In this document: piece by piece, positions 36,536 to 43,429 of the stretch
How positions within the stretch are numbered: position 1 is the first letter of the stretch
Layout of the letters: every line of letters starts with the position of its first letter
NCBI GenBank assembly: GCA_003045895.1
Contig: PZPC01000013.1
Coordinates: forward strand, 1 to 64,000
Source: Bacteroidota bacterium
Lineage (GTDB): Bacteria > Bacteroidota > Bacteroidia > Chitinophagales > Saprospiraceae
Length of the DNA: 64,000 nt
Direction: 5' to 3'
Made by a program: the position numbers and the translations under genes
Notes under the pieces: generated by a model
Database searches by the model: none
Seen by the model: only the letters and a program-made list of their open reading frames with translations
Told to the model about the DNA's origin: nothing

Positions 36536-37012
36536 ATGCTACCTACCGATCTATCACCCACCTCCCGCGTGTGGGTTTACCAGGCCAACGTGCCTTTTGC
36601 CAGCAGTGAGGTGGAAGCAGTAACCACCCACCTGGCGGCTTTTGCCCAGCAGTGGGTGAGCCACAACAACCAGTTGCGCGCCGGGGCCACCGTTTTGCAC
36701 GATCGCTTTGTGGTACTGGCCGTCGACGAGTCCCAGTCGGGTGCCAGCGGTTGCAGCATCGACAGCTCCGTCAACTTCCTCAAAAAGCTAGGTTCCCATT
36801 ACGAGCGCGACCTCTTCGATCGGCTGCGCTTTTCCTACGAAAAGGACGGTGAGGTGCATACCGTCGGGAAAGAGGAGTTCGTCGAATTGTACGCCCAGGG
36901 TGAGATCAACGACGAAACGATTGTTTTTGACCCCCTGGTGAAAACACTGGGCGAATTGTCGTCGGCTTTTCGGAAACCGCTGAAAGACAGTTGGCACGTG
37001 CGGTTCGTCTGA
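36536..37012 (+). CDS. Bacteroidota small protein mislabelled 'ABC transporter ATPase' in databases
   Basis: A 158-residue protein similar to a family found near CCG/HdrC-like genes in Bacteroidota. Conserved-looking segments are SRVWVYQANVPF, LRAGATVLHDRFVVLAVDE, SGASGCSIDSSVNFLKKL and LKDSWHVRFV. There is no Walker A, signature or Walker B sequence, so the database name would be wrong. The true function is unknown. The position, 9 bases after the CCG gene, suggests a conserved operon and perhaps an accessory role in the redox module. Confidence 0.75.
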   Translation: MLPTDLSPTSRVWVYQANVPFASSEVEAVTTHLAAFAQQWVSHNNQLRAGATVLHDRFVVLAVDESQSGASGCSIDSSVNFLKKLGSHYERDLFDRLRFSYEKDGEVHTVGKEEFVELYAQGEINDETIVFDPLVKTLGELSSAFRKPLKDSWHVRFV

Positions 37013-37173
37013 GCACTTGTTTGGTGCGAACCGCTGGCTAGACATTCCGTGGGGTAGGCACTCAACGATGGTCGTCTTGTTTTTTTATCGCTACTTTCCT
37101 ATCTTTAGTAGATTAAAGACAAGCCCTTTCCCGGGGGAAGGCGATACTTGTATTCAAGTACAAAGACAACATC

Positions 37174-37641
37174 ATGATCGGTAAGGTAAAACAGTGGCTG
37201 GGAATTGAAGGCGTTAAGTTGGAACTACGCATTCCAGAGGGGCAGTTGCTGGGTAGTGGTCGTCTAGAGGGCACTATTCATTTTCAATCCATGAATCCGC
37301 AAACCGTGACGGGTATTCGCGTCGTCCTGATCGAACGCTATGGTCGGGGTAGGGGAGAAGAACGCCTGGTGGACGAATACGAACTAGGCGCAACAGAACT
37401 CAACGAAACGTTTAATGTGGAACCCGGCGAAGAAGTTGTTAAGTCGTTTGACTTGCGCTTTCATGTTTTGCGTTCGGCAGTCGACGATTGGGGTTCGCGC
37501 AACCTGGTCAACCAACAGCTGGCTAAAGCAGCCCGCTGGGTGCGCAACGCAGCATCGCAATACCGGGTGGAAGCCGAAGCCAAAGTAAAAGGTGTAGCCC
37601 TCAATCCCTTCGACAAAAAGGTGGTTAAATTGGGGCGCTAG
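37174..37641 (+). CDS. Spo0M-like arrestin-fold protein
   Basis: A 155-residue soluble protein. The beta-rich pattern (GVKLELRIPEGQLLGSGRLEGTIHFQS, QTVTGIRVVLIERYGRGRGEE, FNVEPGEEVVKSFDLRFHV) resembles the N-terminal half of Spo0M, an arrestin-like fold. Spo0M proper is about 250 aa, so this is a short form. Its role outside sporulation is unknown. The promoter region has a TACTTGTATTCAAGTA inverted repeat about 20 bases before the ATG. It converges on ffh with 5 bases between stops. Confidence 0.6.
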   Translation: MIGKVKQWLGIEGVKLELRIPEGQLLGSGRLEGTIHFQSMNPQTVTGIRVVLIERYGRGRGEERLVDEYELGATELNETFNVEPGEEVVKSFDLRFHVLRSAVDDWGSRNLVNQQLAKAARWVRNAASQYRVEAEAKVKGVALNPFDKKVVKLGR

Positions 37642-37646
37642 CGCGA

Positions 37647-39008
37647 TTATCTTTTCCGGAATCCTTTCTTTTTTGCGGCACCTACGCCCGGTGCACCAGC
37701 GCCACCCATCATACCCGGGTTTTTGCTCATTTGGTGCATCATCTTGCGCATCTGATCAAACTGTTTGATGAAGCGGTTGATGTCGTCCATTTGCTGGCCA
37801 CAGCCGCGGGCAATGCGCTTCTTCCGACTCAGGTCCAGCACCTCGGGGTTTTCTCGTTCCAGCGGAGTCATCGAGAAGATGATGGCTTCCACCTTATTGA
37901 AAGCATTGTTGTCGATATTCAGGTCGCGGGTCATCTTGCCGATGCCGGGAATCATGTTCAGGAGGCTCTTCAAGTCGCCCATGCGGCGCAACTGGGCAAT
38001 CTGACTGAGGAAGTCGTTGAAATCAAACTTGTTCTTTTTGATTTTCTTTTCCAGGCGCTTGGCCTCTTCTTCGTCAAACTGGTCCTGGGCTCTCTCCACA
38101 AAGGATACGATATCTCCCATGCCCAAAATCCGTTGAGCCATGCGCTCGGGGTGAAAGACATCGAGGGTATCCATCTTTTCGCCGGTAGAGACGAATTTGA
38201 TGGGTTTACCTACCGTATATTTAACCGACAGGGCGGCTCCGCCACGGGTGTCGCCATCGAGTTTGGTCAGTACGACACCATCGTAATTGATGCGGTCGTT
38301 GAAAGCTTTGGCGGTATTAACGGCATCCTGGCCGGTCATGGAGTCGACGACAAAAAGCGTTTCGTTGGGGGAGATCGCATCTTTGACCTGCGCGATCTCA
38401 TTCATCATGGCTTCGTCGACCGACAAACGGCCTGCGGTGTCCACGATGACGGCATCGTACTTGTTTTTTTGGGCAAAGGCAATGGCGTTGAGGGCGATCT
38501 CTACCGGATTCTTGTTTTCCGGTTCCTTGTAGATGCTGGCACCGACTTGCTCGGCAATGACGGTCAGCTGGTCAATGGCCGCCGGACGGTAGACGTCGCA
38601 AGCACAAACCAGGACTTTCTTGTTGCGTTTTTCTTTTAGGAACAACGCGAGCTTGCCGGTAAAGGTCGTTTTTCCCGATCCTTGCAAGCCTGCGATCAGG
38701 ATGACAGCCGGATCCCCTTTGATGTTGATACCCGCAGCTTGTCCTCCCATCAACTCGGTGAGTTCGTCCTGGACGATCTTCACCATAAGCTCACCCGGTT
38801 TGATATTCTTCAGGAGGTTTTCCTGGCCGAGTGCTTTGTCTTTTACCCGGTCGGTAAATTCCTTGGCGATCTTGTAGTTAACATCCGCGGCAACCAGGGC
38901 CCGTCGGATCTCTTTGACCGAATGGGCAATATTTATATCTGTCAGTTTAGCGTCACCACTTAAACTTTTAAAAACACCGTCGAGTCGATCACTTAAACTA
39001 TTAAACAT
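37647..39008 (-). CDS. ffh: Signal recognition particle protein Ffh (SRP54)
   Basis: Ffh binds signal sequences and 4.5S RNA and delivers nascent chains to FtsY at the membrane. With the start at 39008 (MFNSLSDRLDGVFKSL) the protein is 453 aa. The N domain, G domain (P-loop GLQGSGKTTFTGKLA, DTAGRLSVDEAMM, TKLDGDTRGGAALS) and Met-rich M domain (GQQMDDINRFIKQFDQMRKMMHQM) are all intact, with a glycine-rich basic tail. The track's nine-residue extension would begin in the leader. Its promoter and a palindrome lie just upstream. Confidence 0.96.
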   Translation of the reverse strand: MFNSLSDRLDGVFKSLSGDAKLTDINIAHSVKEIRRALVAADVNYKIAKEFTDRVKDKALGQENLLKNIKPGELMVKIVQDELTELMGGQAAGINIKGDPAVILIAGLQGSGKTTFTGKLALFLKEKRNKKVLVCACDVYRPAAIDQLTVIAEQVGASIYKEPENKNPVEIALNAIAFAQKNKYDAVIVDTAGRLSVDEAMMNEIAQVKDAISPNETLFVVDSMTGQDAVNTAKAFNDRINYDGVVLTKLDGDTRGGAALSVKYTVGKPIKFVSTGEKMDTLDVFHPERMAQRILGMGDIVSFVERAQDQFDEEEAKRLEKKIKKNKFDFNDFLSQIAQLRRMGDLKSLLNMIPGIGKMTRDLNIDNNAFNKVEAIIFSMTPLERENPEVLDLSRKKRIARGCGQQMDDINRFIKQFDQMRKMMHQMSKNPGMMGGAGAPGVGAAKKKGFRKR

Positions 39009-39032
39009 AAAAATGAGCATTATTTGGGGCTG

Positions 39033-39052
39033 CAAATATACAGAATATTCTG
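39033..39052 (-). promoter_or_regulatory. ffh promoter with 12-bp palindrome
   Basis: On the minus strand TATATTTG (39040-39033) is an exact -7 box 24 bases before the ffh ATG. Directly upstream, in the -33/-7 spacer, lies the perfect palindrome CAGAATATTCTG (39041-39052), a possible operator. No TTG at the standard distance. Confidence 0.55.
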
Positions 39053-39475
39053 TTTGCGAGGGGTAATGTAGGTGAGGAATACCAATATGCGGAGAAAATT
39101 AAATTTTTCGTTTGATATCCATTTAATACTTGTCCTGTTAAAAGTGGCCAGATTCCCGGGACGGTGTTTAAAATCAGGGCTTCGGTCCATTATGTTAGAA
39201 AAAAAACATCCAATTTTTCGTTTTTTTTGTTGGTAGCGATTAAATTTACCATGATTATATTAGGTTGTATTGGTATTCTTTCAAATAATAGTCTGTAGTT
39301 GTCTTTAAACGCCGTACTAACGTTGATTAGGCGATAGTAGCTTTTTCCAACAAGGTAGTCCCCAAATAGCGTTTTGCCCAAGACCGTTGGTTGTAGAATT
39401 TCCCTTAACGGGGGATGTTCGAGTTAGCCCAACGACTTGTATTTTCATACTATTCACTTACTAACTACCACACTT
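39053..39475. other. 423-base intergenic region between ffh and the OmpA-like gene
   Basis: A+T-rich and without a convincing gene. The 63-codon minus ORF at 39190-39381 lacks family features and overlaps no visible signal. The last 60 bases should hold the promoter of the OmpA/HhH operon, but no exact TAnnTTTG box is seen there. Confidence 0.5.
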
Positions 39476-40312
39476 ATGTCCACATTTATGAAGTGGCTGG
39501 TGATGTTACTAATCTGGTTAGCGTTTTCGCTTGCTACTTTTCGCATGTGCGTAAAAGAAGCGTGTTGTGATGAATGCGTACAAACAGAGGCCGTGACAGC
39601 CGTACCAGCCGAAACTTCGGTGCAACGTTACCCTATTGACTTTCAGTGGAACGACGCCCAAGCCTACACCAATGCTGGTTTCGCTGCAATCCGCGATCGA
39701 TTAGTCGCTGAGATGGGAGACAACAATTCACTGGTGATTACGGGCAAGTATTTTACCTCCGAAAAAGCGCCGGATGGCTTCTCCTCCATGGGACTGGCCA
39801 GGGCTACACAACTGAGGGATATGCTGGCACCGTACATTTCTCCCGACCGGATCAAACTGGCCGACCTACGACTTGATGACACCGAATCGGTGAAAACCGG
39901 GTATTTCGAAGCCGTCGATTTTGAATGGCGGGCCAATGATGCCAAAGAAACGACCGAGGTGATTGAATTGGCCAACAAAGTCATCATCCGCTTCCCCTAC
40001 AGCTCAGCCGTTAAAGAAGCAGATCCTACGGTCGACGAGTACCTCGACAAGCTGGCTAAACGGCTGCAACAAACAACCGAAAGGATAAAGATTACCGGCC
40101 ATACGGATGATCGTGGTCCTGAAGCAGGCAACCTTAAACTGAGTGAACGACGCGCCCGGTTTATTCGTGATGTATTGGTCAAAAAAGGCGTGGCCACCGA
40201 CCGGATGGATATCGAGTGGAAAGGGGAATCCGATCCTACCTCCAGTAACGATACGGAAGAAGGCCGTCACAACAACCGTCGTGTTGAACTGCAAGTCCTG
40301 AAGGCTAATTAA
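39476..40312 (+). CDS. OmpA-family protein with a degenerate second OmpA-like domain
   Basis: The ATG at 39476 gives 278 aa: a membrane anchor (KWLVMLLIWLAFSLATF, 6-22), a cysteine cluster (CVKEACCDEC, 25-34), then two domains. Residues 165-276 are a normal OmpA/MotB peptidoglycan-binding domain (VIIRFPYSSAVKEAD, ITGHTDDRGPEAGNLKLSERRARFI, GRHNNRRVEL). Residues 52-150 follow the same plan (IDFQWNDAQAY, LVITGKYFTSE, LARATQLRDML) but lack the TDxxG core, suggesting a diverged duplicate. The track's upstream TTG start is less likely. The partner gene begins 30 bases later. Confidence 0.82.
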   Translation: MSTFMKWLVMLLIWLAFSLATFRMCVKEACCDECVQTEAVTAVPAETSVQRYPIDFQWNDAQAYTNAGFAAIRDRLVAEMGDNNSLVITGKYFTSEKAPDGFSSMGLARATQLRDMLAPYISPDRIKLADLRLDDTESVKTGYFEAVDFEWRANDAKETTEVIELANKVIIRFPYSSAVKEADPTVDEYLDKLAKRLQQTTERIKITGHTDDRGPEAGNLKLSERRARFIRDVLVKKGVATDRMDIEWKGESDPTSSNDTEEGRHNNRRVELQVLKAN

Positions 40313-40342
40313 TTTTTTGCTGTCCTAAAAAAACAATCTATT

Positions 40343-41344
40343 ATGTCAAACATATTATTATTCGATACCGGCTGCTGTCATTTTATTTGTCCTTGGTGGC
40401 TGTTGTGGACTTTGGTTGCTTTCTTGTTGGGAGCGCTATTGCACCATTTGCTTTTCTGCAAAGGCAAGCAGGATGAAATAGATAAACTCATCCTTGAGCG
40501 CGATGGCTATCACGCGCAGTACATCAATGCGGAAAAAGATTTGGCTAGCATAAAGTACCAACTCGATCAGGCTAATAAAGAAGTGCGTTCGCTGAAATCG
40601 GCGCTGCACAAGTGCGAGGCCGATGTGGCTGGTCTTAAGGCACACGCCAGTATGGAGTCGGGTGCGGGTGGTGCTGCCCTTGGTTTTGCCGCTGGCGCAG
40701 CGAGCCGCGGCCTGGGCGCTGCGCCTGCCAGCCGGGGAACGACCAACTTCGCTACTATTTTGGGTAGCGATAACCTGCAAATAGTAGAAGGAATTGGCCC
40801 CAAGATTGACGGTTTGCTCAAAGCAGACGGGATCAATACCTGGGGTGAACTGGCAGCTTCTTCTCCCGAGCGCTTAAAGGGTATTCTGGATGTCGCTGGC
40901 TCCCGCTACCGCCTGGCTGATCCCAAAACCTGGCCCCAGCAGGCAAAACTCGCGCACGAAAACAAGTGGGATGAGCTGATTGAATACCAGAAATTTCTCG
41001 ATACTGGTACGGAGACCAAGGGCGACTTCGAAAATCCTTCGAAAGTTGAAAAGTTGATCGCCAAGCTAATGGGCTACTCTACCAACCCCAATGACTTGAA
41101 AGTAGTGGAAGGTATCGGCCCTAAAATCGAAGGCCTGTTGAAAGATGCCGGGATCAAAACCTGGTCGGATTTGGCGGCCGCCAGCATGGATCGTTTGCAA
41201 GGAATTTTAAACGATGCCGGCGACCGCTATCGCCTGGCTGATCCCTCTACCTGGCCCAAGCAGGCTGGTTTAGCAGCTGCCGGAAATTGGGACGAGCTGA
41301 AAACGTACCAGGAATTTCTTGACGGTGGCAAAACACCAGGTTAA
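40343..41344 (+). CDS. Membrane-anchored coiled-coil protein with two helix-hairpin-helix domains
   Basis: A 333-residue protein. Transmembrane helix 17-38, coiled coil about 40-100, Ala/Gly-rich linker 105-135, then two tandem helix-hairpin-helix (H3TH, COG3743-like) domains at 144-219 and 251-326. Each has VEGIGPKI, TW..LA, a GxRYRLADPxTWP segment and a W-D-E-L..YQ.FLD end. The family is described as a predicted DNA-binding or nuclease-like domain, but no catalytic residues are visible. The copies are about 65% identical by eye, so the duplication is fairly recent. It is in an operon with the OmpA-like gene; a strong terminator follows. Confidence 0.82.
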   Translation: MSNILLFDTGCCHFICPWWLLWTLVAFLLGALLHHLLFCKGKQDEIDKLILERDGYHAQYINAEKDLASIKYQLDQANKEVRSLKSALHKCEADVAGLKAHASMESGAGGAALGFAAGAASRGLGAAPASRGTTNFATILGSDNLQIVEGIGPKIDGLLKADGINTWGELAASSPERLKGILDVAGSRYRLADPKTWPQQAKLAHENKWDELIEYQKFLDTGTETKGDFENPSKVEKLIAKLMGYSTNPNDLKVVEGIGPKIEGLLKDAGIKTWSDLAAASMDRLQGILNDAGDRYRLADPSTWPKQAGLAAAGNWDELKTYQEFLDGGKTPG

Positions 41345-41372
41345 ATGATTATGGAGTAAGTTGCTTTTCTTT

Positions 41373-41417
41373 CCCCCACCTCCTGTAATGAATGGAGGTG
41401 GGGGATTTTGTTTTTTT
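41373..41417 (+). terminator. Rho-independent terminator
   Basis: CCCCCACCTCC pairs perfectly with GGAGGTGGGGG (11 bp) across a 10-nt loop, followed by ATTTTGTTTTTTT. It ends the OmpA/HhH operon. Confidence 0.9.
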
Positions 41418-41516
41418 AAGATCAAGCCGAACGCCTTTTGCACCGGTTCGCAAACTTCCTGAACTTAATGTTCGTGCTGTTGTTGAAACTAACCAATAAG
41501 AAAGTTACACCGTATT

Positions 41517-42275
41517 ATGATTATGAGACCAATCCTTTCTTTCCTCTTACTTTTGGCTTTTTTTACCCTTACCGGGCAGACGTCCGATAATCCAGCCGCT
41601 GAGGGCTTCCGGGCCAGCGCTTCCGATCCACAGGCTATCCAGTTGGCTGATGAGGTCATGCAAGCTATGGGCGGACGTACGGCCTGGGACAATACCCACT
41701 TTATCCGTTGGACTTTCTTTGGCCGCCGTACCCTGCTGTGGGACAAATGGACGGGTAAGGTGCGAATAGATTTCCCCGACAAGGAGGACGTTTTTATCGT
41801 TGATATCAATACGGGCGAAGGTAAGATCTGGCTAAACGGGGAAGAACAAACACAGCCCGATACCCTGGCTAAATATACGGCTCAGGCCAGGAGCATTTGG
41901 ATCAACGATGCCTACTGGTTGGTGATGCCCTACAAGCTCAAGGACACTGGCGTAACCCTGCGCTATCTGGGCCAGCAGCAACAAGGGGACACCATTCGTC
42001 ATCAGCTGCAACTGACCTTCGAAAATGTGGGCGATACCCCCGAGAATAAGTACTGGGTGTTTGTCGACGACCAAACCAAATTGGTAGATGAATGGCAATT
42101 CTTTCCGCAGTTCGACGATGCAACACCGCGCTTCAGCACCCCCTGGGCTGACTATAAACCGTACGGCGCTATTCTGCTCTCCGGTAACCGTGGGCGCGGA
42201 CAATTGACCGATATTGCCGTTTACGACGAACTCCCTGCCAGCGTTTTTTTGGTGAAAGATCCCTACGAAAGGTAG
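41517..42275 (+). CDS. Secreted DUF6503-like protein
   Basis: A 252-residue protein with a signal peptide (RPILSFLLLLAFFTLTGQ). The mature part, with QLADEVMQAMGGRTAWDNTHFIRWTFFGRR near the start and repeated beta-strands, resembles Bacteroidota DUF6503 proteins, probably a LolA/LolB-like beta fold. No catalytic residues are evident. Two possible starts, two codons apart, make little difference. Its last 13 bases overlap the convergent glycosyltransferase gene. Confidence 0.6.
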   Translation: MIMRPILSFLLLLAFFTLTGQTSDNPAAEGFRASASDPQAIQLADEVMQAMGGRTAWDNTHFIRWTFFGRRTLLWDKWTGKVRIDFPDKEDVFIVDINTGEGKIWLNGEEQTQPDTLAKYTAQARSIWINDAYWLVMPYKLKDTGVTLRYLGQQQQGDTIRHQLQLTFENVGDTPENKYWVFVDDQTKLVDEWQFFPQFDDATPRFSTPWADYKPYGAILLSGNRGRGQLTDIAVYDELPASVFLVKDPYER

Positions 42276-43426
42276 GCTTCGGAACGCAGCCAGTCAACCA
42301 CCGCGCTGACGGCGTGGGGACCGTAATGGGTATCGAAAAAGCTTGCGGGGGTAGGATGATTCCCCCGGGGTAGGACCTGGATAATCGCTTCGGCAAAGGC
42401 CGCTACATCCCCATCGGGAACCTGAACCAGTTTTTCGCCGTAGACCGCCGCTGAAACACCCAAGGCACCGGTTGCGTAAGAAATGACCGTCTTCCCATAG
42501 GCCACTGCTTCTACCAGTTTGGTTTTTACGCCACCACCGCTTTGAATCGGGTTGAGCACCAGGTCGCAGGCTGCTACGTATGTTTCGATGTCGGGCACAA
42601 AGCCCAGGTAGTGGATGCCTTCGGATTGCCGGTTGCTAAAATCCTGGTATGTGGCAGGTAATCCACCTCCGCAGATAAGGATATGATAAGTGAAGTGGGC
42701 CCGTTGGCGGAGTAAGGGATTGATCTTGGTCACAATCGCGATTACGGCCTCCAGGTTGGGGCCATAGTTTTGGGGCCCAAAAAACAGGAGTAATTTGTCT
42801 TCCATTTTCCAACCGTGGCGCTGCACTACAGCCTGCCGTTTGGCCATTGAGACGGTAGGGTGCGGACTTTCCTGTTGATCAACCGGGTACGGGATCGCCA
42901 GGCATTTTTTGGGGTCGAGCCCGAATAAGTGGGGAGCCGCTGCTTGTTCCTGTACGGAAATAAAAGCTACCGCTGCGGCCCACCGGTAGACAAAGCGTTC
43001 GCTGAGCCACATGAGTGGCCACCACCACTTTCCTAAACTGCGCCAACGTTGGTATTCCAGATTATGGCTAATGACGAGCACCCTGACGGGTAATCCCCAC
43101 AGAAAGGGCCAGAGCAATAAGCCAAAATAATGGTGCTGGAGAACCAGAAATTGGATGTTATTGGTTTGCAGAAAACGCCTGACGCGCCAGCCGACCCGCG
43201 GATCGACGTATTTGCGCTTTTTATCATCGAACAGTTCAACCCCATTTACGCCAGGGAGTGATTCGTTGCCAGCCGTAGTTATGCAAAAGGTGCCGGGCCA
43301 CGCTTGTGCCAGGTATTTGACGTAGGCAAAAACGGCCCGGTGGCCACCGCTGCGCGGTGGCGAAAAAGGGTAGGGGGCAAGAATCGCCAGCTTGCTGGAG
43401 GACGTATTTTGTGGGTTCGTATTCAA
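42263..43426 (-). CDS. Glycosyltransferase, GT4-like
   Basis: A 387-residue GT-B fold enzyme. The N-terminal domain starts KLAILAPYPFSPPRSGGHRAVFAY and contains VLVISHNLEYQRW. The C-terminal nucleotide-sugar domain contains LLLFFGPQNYGPNLEAV and the donor-binding NPIQSGGGVKTKLVEAVAYGKTVI. It probably adds a sugar to a surface glycan or lipid; donor and acceptor are unknown. It lies 3 bases downstream of the yfhO gene, so they are co-transcribed. Confidence 0.88.
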   Translation of the reverse strand: MNTNPQNTSSSKLAILAPYPFSPPRSGGHRAVFAYVKYLAQAWPGTFCITTAGNESLPGVNGVELFDDKKRKYVDPRVGWRVRRFLQTNNIQFLVLQHHYFGLLLWPFLWGLPVRVLVISHNLEYQRWRSLGKWWWPLMWLSERFVYRWAAAVAFISVQEQAAAPHLFGLDPKKCLAIPYPVDQQESPHPTVSMAKRQAVVQRHGWKMEDKLLLFFGPQNYGPNLEAVIAIVTKINPLLRQRAHFTYHILICGGGLPATYQDFSNRQSEGIHYLGFVPDIETYVAACDLVLNPIQSGGGVKTKLVEAVAYGKTVISYATGALGVSAAVYGEKLVQVPDGDVAAFAEAIIQVLPRGNHPTPASFFDTHYGPHAVSAVVDWLRSEAYLS

Positions 43427-43429
43427 CAG

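Noticed and set aside
36536-37012. ABC transporter ATPase
   Set aside because: No Walker A, Walker B or ABC signature in the 158 residues; the name is a database artefact.
39190-39381. 63-aa minus ORF in the ffh-OmpA gap
   Set aside because: No homology-like motif, no promoter or start context; A+T-rich intergenic DNA.
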